A DNA stretch of 64,000 bases from Methanoregula boonei 6A8 (GTDB taxonomy: Archaea; Halobacteriota; Methanomicrobia; Methanomicrobiales; Methanospirillaceae): assembly GCF_000017625.1 (NCBI RefSeq), contig NC_009712.1:930001-994000 (forward strand). The letters are read 5' to 3'. How positions within the stretch are numbered: position 1 is the first letter of the stretch; every line of letters starts with the position of its first letter. Both the position numbers and the translations under genes were made by a program. The notes under the pieces are model-generated. The model searched no databases, was not told the DNA's origin, and was given only the letters and a program-made list of their open reading frames with translations. Shown one piece after another: positions 8,004-19,283 of the stretch.

Positions 8004-8083
8004 AAGTAATCCTCGTTAACGGGAGCCCCCACAAGAAAGGATGTACCTATACAGCACTGGACGAAGTGGCAAAAACGCTCTGA
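8000..8083 (+). pseudogene. 5' remnant of a second flavin reductase gene
   Basis: 27 codons starting MKVILVNGSPHKKGCTYTAL and stopping after AKTL. They match codons 1-27 of the complete gene at 4970 almost residue for residue, including the overlapping ATG and the GGAGG site. Downstream sequence has no similarity to the rest of that gene. A paralogue once ended this operon and everything after codon 27 has been lost. Whether the 27-residue peptide is made is unknown. Confidence 0.8.
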
Positions 8084-8420
8084 ACTGCCACCCGCGCCCA
8101 GATGTCATGCTCCTTTTTTCTTCTTGCAAAAGATCGCAGATGGCTCTAAACCACTATAACTCTTCTTTACCCCGGGTGCAATCGATATCCTGATCACAAG
8201 AGGCAGACCGGATTGTGGTACCTGAACCGGCACGCTGCATCGGGCCAGGACCGGGAAAATTTTCCGGAAACGCGGTAGGCGGCATGGTACGAATGGTGGC
8301 GGAGAAGTGGGAAGACAGGCTGAATGCATGATCCGGCCTGACAACCTTTCCCGGAATCCTCCAAAGGTACCGCGACCCGCAGCGCGAATATTTATATTGT
8401 CAACATGCAGATATTGACTC
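8084..8420. other. Noncoding stretch after the redox operon
   Basis: About 340 bases with no supported gene. The long minus-strand frame covering it is antisense to the HTH gene. It holds the breakpoint of the lost flavin reductase and, at its right end, the promoter of the next gene. Confidence 0.5.
8391..8398 (+). promoter_or_regulatory. TATA box of the HTH gene
   Basis: TTTATATT centred 27 bases upstream of the ATG at 8421, the spacing expected for a leaderless archaeal transcript starting at or just before the start codon. Confidence 0.6.
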
Positions 8421-8855
8421 ATGCTTCTGCAGACCAATGAGAAGCAGTTTGAGTTCTGGAAGATGCGGCGCAACGGCGTGGCCAATATCCGGATCGCCGA
8501 TCTCTTTGGGATCTCACGCCAGGCGGTCTCCCGGGCACTCCAGCTTATGGACGGTAAGATCGAATCAACCCTGCGGGAGATGGCGCTCGCAAACCAGATC
8601 GAGATCGAAAAAATTGATCTGGAACGGGGAGTCCTTATCGGGAAATCAATTCCCTTCCGGACTGCTGCGGTTGTCTTTATCTCCGCACGGCATGGTGTCC
8701 AGGTCTGGTACGAGCATGACGGCAACTGCGGGACCTGCCCGAGATACACCCGGTGCATCGAACTCATCTGGGATTATGCCACGGAACTCGGTATCAGGAT
8801 CGAAAAGACTGCCGATCCGACAAAGATGGCAGAGGAACTCTTTGCAAAACTCTAA
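8421..8855 (+). CDS. HTH transcriptional regulator with C-terminal cysteine motif
   Basis: 144 residues. Residues about 8-45 form a helix-turn-helix (NIRIADLFGISRQAVSRALQ), followed by a helical linker and a small alpha/beta domain. The C-terminal domain carries CGTCPRYTRC, a CX2CX5C arrangement that could bind zinc or an iron-sulfur cluster and act as a redox or metal sensor. I do not recognise a named family. The next gene starts 9 bases downstream of its stop, suggesting co-transcription with that membrane protein. Confidence 0.7.
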   Translation: MLLQTNEKQFEFWKMRRNGVANIRIADLFGISRQAVSRALQLMDGKIESTLREMALANQIEIEKIDLERGVLIGKSIPFRTAAVVFISARHGVQVWYEHDGNCGTCPRYTRCIELIWDYATELGIRIEKTADPTKMAEELFAKL

Positions 8856-8864
8856 GGTGAACGG

Positions 8865-9389
8865 ATGATCACACGGATTTCTGATTATATCCACGAACGG
8901 TTGGGCTGGTGCCCGAATGTACAGTTATCCCAGAATATGCCGGTGCCTCCGGTTGCAGCACCTGTCCCCATGCAGAGTGCTCCCTCCGGGGGGAGAGGAG
9001 ATGCGGGATCAGATCGGGACAGCCGGCGCCGGCATCGCGGCAGGCACATGGGCCTGATCCCGGCCGGGCTCCTTATTGGCCTTGGTATCGGCCTTCTTCT
9101 CGGCCATCCCGTATCTGCCCTGTTCATCGGGCTTGGGCTTGGGTTTGTAGCAACGGCATTTGTGCGCCAGGCCGGATGCACAGGGGAAAACGGCACCCCG
9201 GCGGTACATTCCTGCGAAAGGCGCTCCTGGTGTGCGCTTATCGGTGTATTTTTTATCCTGTTTGGGATCTGTTTTGTCTGGATCCCCGGGCTCCTGTGGC
9301 CGTATCTCCTCGCCGCATTCCTGATCCTTTTGGGGATCGGCATCCTTATCCACAGTTATTTCCATAATGGCCGGTTTGTGGACCCCTGA
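8865..9389 (+). CDS. Membrane protein of unknown function
   Basis: 174 residues: a soluble N-terminus (ITRISDYIHERLGWCPN), a proline-rich then very basic stretch (SRRRHRGRH), then four hydrophobic segments in two hairpins (about 63-80, 83-100, 120-138 and 142-160). The N-terminal motif resembles a short family seen in methanogens next to regulators, but I cannot name it. Follows the Cys-HTH gene by 9 bases. Confidence 0.65.
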   Translation: MITRISDYIHERLGWCPNVQLSQNMPVPPVAAPVPMQSAPSGGRGDAGSDRDSRRRHRGRHMGLIPAGLLIGLGIGLLLGHPVSALFIGLGLGFVATAFVRQAGCTGENGTPAVHSCERRSWCALIGVFFILFGICFVWIPGLLWPYLLAAFLILLGIGILIHSYFHNGRFVDP

Positions 9390-9510
9390 ATTCTTTTTGG
9401 TACGAAAAAAGTTCCGGATACATCCCGCAAAGGAGGAATTTTTCTCCTTTACACTGTAGATCTTCTGTGGCCCCGTTTTTGCCGGACTTTTCCCGGGGCC
9501 CGGACGAACC

Positions 9511-9518
9511 AAAAAAAA
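9511..9518 (-). terminator. T-tract terminator immediately after flavin reductase
   Basis: Eight T on the coding strand directly following the TAA stop of the 9519-10073 gene, which closes the katG-ahb run. Confidence 0.5.
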
Positions 9519-10073
9519 TTATTTCACGAGAGATTTTCCCAGTGCCTCAGCTTCTTTGAGTTTTTCCGGGAATTTTTTAATATCCTTGGGCTTGATGCAT
9601 TCGTTCTGCCAGATAAATCCGCCATCGACACATCCCAGGTACCCAAAGACATTTTTCACGTACGCATTAATGGGAAGAAGACCCTCGGGCGGCATGCCTC
9701 CGCAGGTGAGCGCAAGAACGATCTTTTTGCCCCGGGGAAAATCAATGGTGAAATCCGGCTTTAAGTGCGCATAGAACCGGTCGATGAACGGGTATGCCTG
9801 TGCATTGAGCCGGCCCCAGTATACGGGCGAGCCAAAGACTATGGCATCCGCGTTTGCCATCGTATTCCAGAGCTCTTCCATATCGTCATCGATGATGCAG
9901 CCATCCCCGCTCTTGCAGCTCTCGCATCCGGTGCAGGGCGAGATCTCTTTTTCCGTGAGCCGGACAAGTTCGGTTGCTGCCCCGGCCTTTTTTGCCCCTG
10001 CAAGGATGTGTTCCACCAGGGTCTGGCTGTTTGCGCCTTTTCTGGGGCTTGTTGCAATTCCTAAAACTTTCAT
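9519..10073 (-). CDS. Flavodoxin-fold NAD(P)H-FMN reductase with Cys cluster
   Basis: 184 residues: GIATSPRKGANSQT (FMN phosphate loop), CTGCESCKSGDGC (Cys motif of iron-sulfur flavoproteins) and FGSPVYWGRLNAQA. It lies 67 bases downstream of ahbC on the same strand, last in the katG-ahbDABC run. A role in supplying electrons to heme synthesis (the radical SAM steps need low-potential electrons) is possible, but it may equally be a general iron-sulfur flavoprotein acting against oxidants. Confidence 0.85.
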   Translation of the reverse strand: MKVLGIATSPRKGANSQTLVEHILAGAKKAGAATELVRLTEKEISPCTGCESCKSGDGCIIDDDMEELWNTMANADAIVFGSPVYWGRLNAQAYPFIDRFYAHLKPDFTIDFPRGKKIVLALTCGGMPPEGLLPINAYVKNVFGYLGCVDGGFIWQNECIKPKDIKKFPEKLKEAEALGKSLVK

Positions 10074-10140
10074 ACGGGAAGAGGTGACGTAAGGGAAAAT
10101 AAAATCTTTCCTGCAATGCCGTTACCGGGGCTGATGGTTT

Positions 10141-11316
10141 TTAAGGACCGTTCACAGAGCAGAACGGGTCCTCGGCCGTAACGTCTCCCATAAGAGCCCG
10201 GGCCCGGACCCGGCATCCGCCACCGCAGAGGGAAAGGTACGTGCACGAGCCGCACTTCCCGCCAACTACGGCAGGCCGGGTGCGGAACCGGGCAAGCACC
10301 GGATTTTTCTCATCGTTCCAGAGAAGAGAAAACGGCCGGTCCCGGATATTTCCCACAAGAAACTCCGGCGACCGGGCAAACTGGCAGGGGTACACGTTCC
10401 CGCGTGGATCCACGTTTGCCACCCGGTCGCCGGCGCTGCATCCCCCGTTGAGCGAAGACAGGAGTTCCTTGGCCTCGGCAAGGTCCGGTGAGTTGTCGCG
10501 CTCCATGGAGTGGATCAGGTGGATGCAGTCCTGCGGGGCATCGACCGTGAGAAATTCCATCTGGTCCGGTGGGATTTCCTGCGCCGTGTGGTACAGGAGC
10601 GTAAGCGCCTGCGTGACCTCCTCTGCGCCCAGCTGGAGCCGATAATAAGCATCGCTCCCCCGCCCGCAGGGCACCAGCCAGTACAGGCAGAACCGCGATG
10701 CCCCTAGATCCTGCGAGAGCTGCACAAGGGATCCGAGTTCGGCAAGGTTCTCTTTTGTCAGCGTTACCCGCACGCCGCACCGGACCCCGGCCTTTTTGCA
10801 CCGGGCAAAGGCGGCGGTGGCCCGGGCAAACGCTCCCGGCGTGTTCCTGAACCGGTCATGGGTCGCGGCAGTTGCACCGTCAAGCGAGATCCCCGCGTAC
10901 TCGATCCCGCTTGCCTTGATCTTTGCTGCCACTTCATCGGTGATGAGCGTACCGTTCGTGCTGAGCGCGGTCTTGATCCCCTTATCCCGGCAGTGCCCTG
11001 CCAGCTGCCAGATATCGGGACGGACCAGCGGCTCCCCGCCGGTAAAGATGACAAGCGGGATGCCGGCCGCAGCGAGATCGTCGATGAACGCGAGCGCTTC
11101 ATTTGTCGACAGTTCTCCCTGTGTCGGGCTGTCCGGGGCCGAGCGGCTGTAGCAGTGCGTGCAGGAAAGATTGCAGCGGTCGGTGAGGTTCCAGAAAACA
11201 ACAGGTCTTCTCATCCCGGAAAATGCGAGGTACCGGGCCGGGACATCGCCATGCCGGTGTTTCATCACGGCACTCACCGTTCCCTTCCCGTGCAGGCACT
11301 GGGTGATCCGGTTCAT
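10141..11316 (-). CDS. ahbC: AhbC, radical SAM 12,18-didecarboxysiroheme deacetylase (Fe-coproporphyrin synthase)
   Basis: 391 residues. The SAM-cluster motif is CNLSCTHC (Cys48, 52, 55), preceded by RPVVFWNLTDR, the AhbC-type lead-in. IFTGGEPL is the GGE SAM-binding motif. The C-terminal region has the SPASM-like set GGCSAG, NVYPCQF, CGSCTYLSLCGGGC for auxiliary clusters. In the alternative heme pathway AhbC removes the acetate side chains of 12,18-didecarboxysiroheme, leaving methyl groups and giving iron-coproporphyrin III. ATG overlaps the ahbB stop. Confidence 0.85.
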   Translation of the reverse strand: MNRITQCLHGKGTVSAVMKHRHGDVPARYLAFSGMRRPVVFWNLTDRCNLSCTHCYSRSAPDSPTQGELSTNEALAFIDDLAAAGIPLVIFTGGEPLVRPDIWQLAGHCRDKGIKTALSTNGTLITDEVAAKIKASGIEYAGISLDGATAATHDRFRNTPGAFARATAAFARCKKAGVRCGVRVTLTKENLAELGSLVQLSQDLGASRFCLYWLVPCGRGSDAYYRLQLGAEEVTQALTLLYHTAQEIPPDQMEFLTVDAPQDCIHLIHSMERDNSPDLAEAKELLSSLNGGCSAGDRVANVDPRGNVYPCQFARSPEFLVGNIRDRPFSLLWNDEKNPVLARFRTRPAVVGGKCGSCTYLSLCGGGCRVRARALMGDVTAEDPFCSVNGP

Positions 11317-11801
11317 GATCCCCTCCCGTTCCCGTTGATCCGTACATGGGGGACACGCTTGAACTCCTCGGTGCTAAAGAGGACAAGATAATCCGAAAGG
11401 CCGGCTGCACCGGCCAGTTTCCGGATCTCGTCTTCGACAGCTTCACGGGAGCGCCCGTGGTGAACGGTATAGAGGGAGTACTCCCACCGCCCCGGCACGG
11501 GCCGGCGCTCATAGCAGTGGGTGACCGACGGAAAGGAGGCAAGGATAGCGCCGGTCTTTTCGGCAGGTTTTTTGTCACAGCGCCAGGCCACAAGGGCATT
11601 TGCAGAGATACCGAGCTTTCGCTGGTTGATCCGGGCCCGGAACCGCCGGATCACACCGGCCGCATGAAGTTTTTGTGTTCGTGCGAGCACTTCCTCAGCC
11701 GAAAGCCCGAGACGTTTCCCGATCTCTGCAAACGGCTCGGGAACGAGCGGGAGCCCGTCTTCGAGGGCTGCAAGGATCTGTATATCGATGGGGTCCATCA
11801 T
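11313..11801 (-). CDS. ahbB: AhbB, siroheme decarboxylase subunit B
   Basis: 162 residues of the Lrp/AsnC-like siroheme decarboxylase family: an N-terminal winged helix (DGLPLVPEPFAEIGKRLGLS, then GVIRRFRARINQRKLG), then a RAM-like domain with VTHCYERRPVPGRWEYSLYT and HGRSREAV. The VTHCYER signature separates AhbB from AhbA. With AhbA it decarboxylates the C12 and C18 acetates of siroheme. It overlaps both neighbours by ATGA, so the subunits are translationally coupled. Confidence 0.85.
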   Translation of the reverse strand: MMDPIDIQILAALEDGLPLVPEPFAEIGKRLGLSAEEVLARTQKLHAAGVIRRFRARINQRKLGISANALVAWRCDKKPAEKTGAILASFPSVTHCYERRPVPGRWEYSLYTVHHGRSREAVEDEIRKLAGAAGLSDYLVLFSTEEFKRVPHVRINGNGRGS

Positions 11802-12295
11802 GAGTCCTCCTTTTTGCCCGGCGCCAGTGGGAACCGGACATCGATCTTGATCTTTTTTACGGTGGGCAGGTCGAGGCAGTCGTCCCGGGAGAACCCGGTC
11901 CGGGTAAGGATCCCCGTAAGGATCTTTTCAAGCGCCCCCTCATTTTCTGCCGAGAGCGTAAACCAGAGCGAGTACTGGTGGTCCCGCTGGAAATTGTGCG
12001 ATACTTCCGGGTACTGGTTGATCAGTTCTGCCACCCCATGGATCCTTTCCGCCGGGACCGGGAGGGCAACAAGCGTTGCAGCCGTAATGCCGAGCGCCCG
12101 GGATTCGATGATGGGCGAGATCCCGCGGATCACACCCTTCTCATACAGGTATTTGAGCCGTTCGAGCAGGAGCGGTTCCGGGATATTCAGCCGGGATGCA
12201 ATAGCCGCAAAGGGCCGGGCCACGAGCGGAATGTCCTGCTGGAGTTCGTCAAGGATGTTGAGGTCGAGTGTGTCTGTTGCTGTGTTGTCGTTCAT
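11798..12295 (-). CDS. ahbA: AhbA, siroheme decarboxylase subunit A
   Basis: 165 residues, paralogous to AhbB. It shows the AhbA-type features QQDIPLVARPFAAIASRL, GISPIIESRALGITAATLV, PEVSHNFQRDHQYSLWFTL and the end LPTVKKIKIDVRF. Forms the siroheme decarboxylase with AhbB. Starts directly after the ahbD stop. Paralogous Nir proteins act in heme d1 synthesis, but no other heme d1 genes are here, so the heme b route is favoured. Confidence 0.85.
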   Translation of the reverse strand: MNDNTATDTLDLNILDELQQDIPLVARPFAAIASRLNIPEPLLLERLKYLYEKGVIRGISPIIESRALGITAATLVALPVPAERIHGVAELINQYPEVSHNFQRDHQYSLWFTLSAENEGALEKILTGILTRTGFSRDDCLDLPTVKKIKIDVRFPLAPGKKEDS

Positions 12296-13366
12296 CTAGC
12301 TGCCTCCCGGTTCGTACGGGCACCACGGGTCTTCTGCACAGAGTTCTCCCGCGATCGCTGAGGGTTTTAGAAGGCCGTCGCACCAGCGGGACGAGAATGC
12401 CTCTGCCCCCCGGTAGGCCCGGGCCCGGCATCCGCCGCAGGTGGTCTTGTATTCACATCGCCCGCATTTCCCGGTGAGCCGGTTCGGGTCGCGCAGTGCG
12501 TGAAACAGGTGCGATTCGTTCCAGATCCGGTCAAAGGGAATATCCCGGACATTGCCGGCACTCACCGGCAGGTACGGGCAGGGGGTTACATCGCCGTTTG
12601 CATAGATGCGGCAGTAGCTTATCCCGGCAATGCAGCCCCGGCCCCAGTCGGGTTTTGTAACTCCGAGGTCTGCGGCAATCCTCCGGAACTGCGGAGCGCA
12701 GGTAGGACGGAGGTTTACGTTGCTGTCACAGTACTTCAGGAGTACCCGCCGGATCACATCCTCATACTCGCGGGGATTTTCCGGCCCGGTCCCCCCGGCC
12801 CTCCCGGTCGGGACGGGAAAGAAAACCTGGTAGTCCCGGACCCCGAGATTTTTGCCGAGCGCCACCACGGATTCTATGTCTCCTGCAGCCGGCCGCACCG
12901 CGGTCATGTTGATCTGCACCCCGATCCCTTCCTCTGTGCAGTTCTTGATTGCAGCAACGGCCCGCTCCCATGCGCCGCTCACCCCGCGGAACGAATCGTG
13001 CACTGCCGGATCTGCCGAATCAAGGCTGATGGCCGCAGCCCGGATCCCGGCCTCTTTGAGCCGGGCAGCCATGGGACGGTCGAGGAAGTACCCGCTTGTC
13101 CCCATCACCATCCGCAGGCCCCGGTCGGTCCCGTACCGGGCGATCGTGCAGAGATCGTCACGCATGAGGGGCTCGCCGCCCGAGAGTACAACCACCGGCG
13201 TCCCGGTGGCCCGGATCCGGTCAAGGACCCCGAGTGCCTCATCCGTGGAGAGCACGCCTGGAGCCTCTCTTGTGCCTGCATCCACGTAACAATGGGAACA
13301 TTTCAGGGGGCACCTGAGGGTAAGGTTCCATGAAATTATGCGAGGTGCGCCTGACGTATCGTTCAC
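12296..13366 (-). CDS. ahbD: AhbD, radical SAM heme synthase (Fe-coproporphyrin III decarboxylase)
   Basis: 356 residues with a GTG start. RIISWNLTLRCPLKCSHCYVDAG carries the SAM-cluster cysteines (19, 23, 26). VLSGGEPLMR is the GGE motif. The C-terminal set GKCGRCEYKTTCGGC and AEDPWCPYEP is typical of AhbD, which binds a second 4Fe-4S cluster. It oxidatively decarboxylates two propionates of iron-coproporphyrin III to the vinyl groups of heme b. First gene of ahbDABC, 59 bases downstream of katG on the same strand. Confidence 0.87.
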   Translation of the reverse strand: MNDTSGAPRIISWNLTLRCPLKCSHCYVDAGTREAPGVLSTDEALGVLDRIRATGTPVVVLSGGEPLMRDDLCTIARYGTDRGLRMVMGTSGYFLDRPMAARLKEAGIRAAAISLDSADPAVHDSFRGVSGAWERAVAAIKNCTEEGIGVQINMTAVRPAAGDIESVVALGKNLGVRDYQVFFPVPTGRAGGTGPENPREYEDVIRRVLLKYCDSNVNLRPTCAPQFRRIAADLGVTKPDWGRGCIAGISYCRIYANGDVTPCPYLPVSAGNVRDIPFDRIWNESHLFHALRDPNRLTGKCGRCEYKTTCGGCRARAYRGAEAFSSRWCDGLLKPSAIAGELCAEDPWCPYEPGGS

Positions 13367-13425
13367 CGGTTTCAGCCCTTTTACTAATATCCAGCCCGGT
13401 TATTTATCTGCCCTTTTTTGTCTGC

Positions 13426-16119
<2,694 letters not shown>

Positions 16120-18231
16120 TTACCACTTCTGCTGCCGGTAACGCCAGACGAGCGTGATCAGCGCACCCCCTGCAATGAGGCAGACTGCTGCGATTGCGAG
16201 GATAATCCGGTTCTTCAGGAGAATTTCTCCAATGATCCCGGATACAGATTCCGGGGGATGGGGTAAACCGGTCTCGGGTTCTTGGCCGGCGGTTCCCGGC
16301 GATCCAACCGAGACAAGACCAAATTGGGATAGCCCGTGGGGGGAATTTCCCGCAAAGACAAGAAGACCCTGTGCATCTGTCCCCTGGTACGAGGTATCGA
16401 GCATATCAGCGGACTGGTCATCACCGATCCGGCCGATAGATATGGATTCGATTCCCCCATGATTCCCCACCCAGCCGGGGCTGATCGCCAGGCTTACCGT
16501 AGCCGGCCCGGTTGCTGCAAAGTTGGTTTTTGTAATGGTTACAACACAGGCAATTGAATTGAGCTGCCGGCCGTCATTTTCAGCTGCCTGCCGGAGCGCA
16601 CTGGCAACATCAGAAGTCACCACCTCTGATATGGTGGTCGTGATCGCGGCATTTTGGGGGATCGAGGCCAGCGATGCATTGACCGCTGCCGAGACATTGC
16701 CAAAACTTAAGGACGCGGGGGATGGCGCCGTGGTTATGCTGACCGATTGTACCGTACCTGAAATCACGCTGTTTTCAACAGATGGGCTGCCGTTCGTGAC
16801 AATGACCATGGCAAGACCGGGCTGGTTAAGCGAAAGGGAGGTATTCCCGAGCGTTGCGGAAACGCCGGACTGCGCCGCAAGGGTGGTATTAAACGTAAAG
16901 GTCTGGATCCCGGAAGGTCCCGTGGAGGCACTGAGCCCGGCAAAGGTAAGTGACTGCGTTGTTGTCGCGGCGTTTTCCGAAGGTCCCATCTGTTGCGGCT
17001 GGCCCTGTGGGACTGCCGGGGGGGCTGCGGGAACGGCTGCCACAAAGAGACCCCCGGCACCACCACCGCCTCCGGAGGGACTTTGGCCACCCCCGGATGA
17101 GCTGGTACCTCCCCCGGAAGAGGTAACGGCAGTCACCGCAGCGATTCCGAACAGGGAAATCCCGTGGGGGGATACGACCTCGAACGTATCGGTAGTTCCC
17201 TGGCGGCCCACAAACGTTGTGCTCAGAACTTCTTTTGTCCCGTCGTCGCCAAACCGGATGACCCGGATATTGTTTACATCGCCATTCGCATTCGCGGCCA
17301 CCCATGCATCGTCAAGGCTCAGGTTCATTTTGACACCTGCAGAGTTCAGGCTGGCATCAAGAGAAGCAGCGTTCTGGAACTCCACGGTATAGGCAACAGC
17401 CTGGACATTGAGATTATTGTTTGCTGCTGCTACCTGGAAGGCGTTGGTTGCCGACGCAGTTGCCCCCTGGATAATGCTCTGCTGGAGTGTCACATCTGGG
17501 ACGAGCTGCGTCAGGCCAATCTGGACCTGCGTGCTGACCGTTCCTATACTACCTCCGAGGGATGCCGTTACGGGAGCGCTCTGCATGCTTACGCTCTGGA
17601 TCTGCCCGAGCGTGATGTTGCCGTCCTGTGTGGTAATCCCCGAGCTGACATACTGTACCTGGGACCAGCCGGTTGCGGGGTTCTGCAGGGTTACGGTGTT
17701 TCCGGAAACCTGGGGTGTCCCTGCAAGTGAGGTAAGATTGAGGCTGACCTGCTGGACGCCGTTAACAGTTTGGACCGTTGTCCCGGCAAAGGTGGTTGAA
17801 ACCGTGGTTGTATTTGCCACAGTCCCCTGTGAAAGTGCCGTTGTGTTAAAAGTCGCATCGGTGCCGGCTGCACGGTTGCCGGCAAGATCAATCGAGACAA
17901 CCTGGTAATGGTACGTGGTGGCCGGGGAGAGGCTGTGCAGGGACAGCACGTGGTCTTCGGTCATGACCCCGTCTGTGCTGACGGACCCGTAGCCCGTGGT
18001 CGTGCCATAGAGAACCGTGCTGTTACCAAAAAAATTGGTGTTCCAGGTGATCGTGGCGTTGCCGGTGTCGATACCGGAGACTGATATATTATAGATAACC
18101 CGAGGGATACTGCCAGATATGGCAACCGTTGCAGAATTTGTCGCACCTGCGGGATCGGCAAAGACAACCAGTACGGTAAGAATACAACATAAGACAAGGA
18201 AAAAAACAGGAGTGTTTTTTTTGCCAATCAT
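16120..18231 (-). CDS. Large secreted, C-terminally anchored surface protein with two homologous modules
   Basis: 703 residues. Signal peptide at about 8-30, then a fibronectin type III-like domain (about 40-130, SPATTYHYQVVSIDLAGN). Two related modules of roughly 200 residues follow, each ending in SPHG(I/L)S.FG, the pattern of PGF-pre-PGF type archaeal surface domains. They are separated by a Gly/Ser/Pro linker (about 375-400). A TM helix near 676-696 and basic tail RYRQQKW anchor it. Rich in NxS/T sites, so probably N-glycosylated. Starts inside the stop of the 18228 gene; last of four co-oriented secreted proteins. Confidence 0.75.
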   Translation of the reverse strand: MIGKKNTPVFFLVLCCILTVLVVFADPAGATNSATVAISGSIPRVIYNISVSGIDTGNATITWNTNFFGNSTVLYGTTTGYGSVSTDGVMTEDHVLSLHSLSPATTYHYQVVSIDLAGNRAAGTDATFNTTALSQGTVANTTTVSTTFAGTTVQTVNGVQQVSLNLTSLAGTPQVSGNTVTLQNPATGWSQVQYVSSGITTQDGNITLGQIQSVSMQSAPVTASLGGSIGTVSTQVQIGLTQLVPDVTLQQSIIQGATASATNAFQVAAANNNLNVQAVAYTVEFQNAASLDASLNSAGVKMNLSLDDAWVAANANGDVNNIRVIRFGDDGTKEVLSTTFVGRQGTTDTFEVVSPHGISLFGIAAVTAVTSSGGGTSSSGGGQSPSGGGGGAGGLFVAAVPAAPPAVPQGQPQQMGPSENAATTTQSLTFAGLSASTGPSGIQTFTFNTTLAAQSGVSATLGNTSLSLNQPGLAMVIVTNGSPSVENSVISGTVQSVSITTAPSPASLSFGNVSAAVNASLASIPQNAAITTTISEVVTSDVASALRQAAENDGRQLNSIACVVTITKTNFAATGPATVSLAISPGWVGNHGGIESISIGRIGDDQSADMLDTSYQGTDAQGLLVFAGNSPHGLSQFGLVSVGSPGTAGQEPETGLPHPPESVSGIIGEILLKNRIILAIAAVCLIAGGALITLVWRYRQQKW

Positions 18232-19232
18232 TTCCTCCGCCCGACCGTGGCGCCAAAGATGATTGTTGCGGCAGCAAAAGATATGGTGCTGAGTGCCACA
18301 GGAAGGGATGCTTTTGTGGGCGTACCGGTGGGAGAAACCGTACTTCCCGGTGACTGCGTACTCACTCCTGCTGACGGCGGGGCGTTTGTGGATGTGATTA
18401 CCGGTGATGACGGTTGCTGAAATACGAACTGAGTAGTTTTCTCATCAAGGACCTGTCCACCGGGAAGGAGCACGTCCGATTTTATGGTATAATTGCCATA
18501 TGGCAGGTTTGTCACATCTGCTTTGGCGGTATAATTGATGGTACTTCCCGGGATGATGGCAAATACGGATGGTGCCAGGGATACGTTGGCGATGAGATTT
18601 CCCGCTATGTTGGTAATGGTTACCTTGTTGACCGTGGAGTAGTAGTGAACATTACCGGTATTCTGGAATCCTGTTGTGACAACGAGCGGCTCACCACCTG
18701 TCCCTCCTGAGGCATCGATAGTTGTAATGCTGCCGGTCAGGGTCTGTGTGCTTCCTGCTATGGTAACAAGAACCGGCACATTTACCGCAGTAGAAATTGG
18801 CGCCCCGTTTTCGGGAACGGCATGGATGTAGATAATTGCGTACCGTCCTCCAGTACCCACGTTCTGGGGCAGGGTAATGGTTGCAATAATATCCTGTTTT
18901 GTTCCAGGCCCCAGATGAAAGGAGGTATTGTCAAGGGAAATGAAATTCCGCGCCGAGTACGGGCTTGTGTCTTTTGCCGGATCAAGGGCAAAATAGCCCT
19001 GATCTGCACCCTGGCCAAACCCCATCACGCCTGCCTGGATATCCACGGGATTTTCCCCAGCCCCGTTTACTACGGTCATTTTAAAGCTGTCCGTCCCCCC
19101 CGGGGGGATACTGCCTTTGTAAATTGCACCAGATACACCGATTGCGGTCACCGGTGCGATGCAGGATACGACGAGCAGGAGCAGCACTGCCAAACCGGCA
19201 TGTCTCCATGACTGTAAAAGAAAATCTCTCAT
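18228..19232 (-). CDS. DUF916/DUF3324-like membrane-anchored surface protein
   Basis: 334 residues from MRDFLLQS (GAGAGGT five bases upstream favours it over 19259). Signal peptide at about 12-31. A first beta-sandwich holds ..NFISLDNTSFHLGPGTKQDIIATITLP and GGRYAIIYIHAV. A second holds FQNTGNVHYYSTVNKVTI and NLPYGNYTIKSDVLLPGG. A Ser/Thr/Pro stalk, a C-terminal TM helix and GRRK follow. This is the layout of Gram-positive WxL-interacting proteins (DUF916-DUF3324-TM). I infer the same job: an anchored receptor for the small secreted proteins encoded just upstream. Confidence 0.65.
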   Translation of the reverse strand: MRDFLLQSWRHAGLAVLLLLVVSCIAPVTAIGVSGAIYKGSIPPGGTDSFKMTVVNGAGENPVDIQAGVMGFGQGADQGYFALDPAKDTSPYSARNFISLDNTSFHLGPGTKQDIIATITLPQNVGTGGRYAIIYIHAVPENGAPISTAVNVPVLVTIAGSTQTLTGSITTIDASGGTGGEPLVVTTGFQNTGNVHYYSTVNKVTITNIAGNLIANVSLAPSVFAIIPGSTINYTAKADVTNLPYGNYTIKSDVLLPGGQVLDEKTTQFVFQQPSSPVITSTNAPPSAGVSTQSPGSTVSPTGTPTKASLPVALSTISFAAATIIFGATVGRRK

Positions 19233-19283
19233 AGGGTACCTCTCAATATTTTTTACCACGAAAGTGATGCCGTCTTTTCACGG

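Noticed and set aside
11346-12299. 317-codon plus-strand frame antisense to ahbA/ahbB
   Set aside because: The opposite strand carries the heme genes with full family motifs; no motif here.
16523-17392. 289-codon plus-strand frame antisense to the large surface protein
   Set aside because: The minus strand has a signal peptide, repeated modules and TM anchor; this frame is low complexity.
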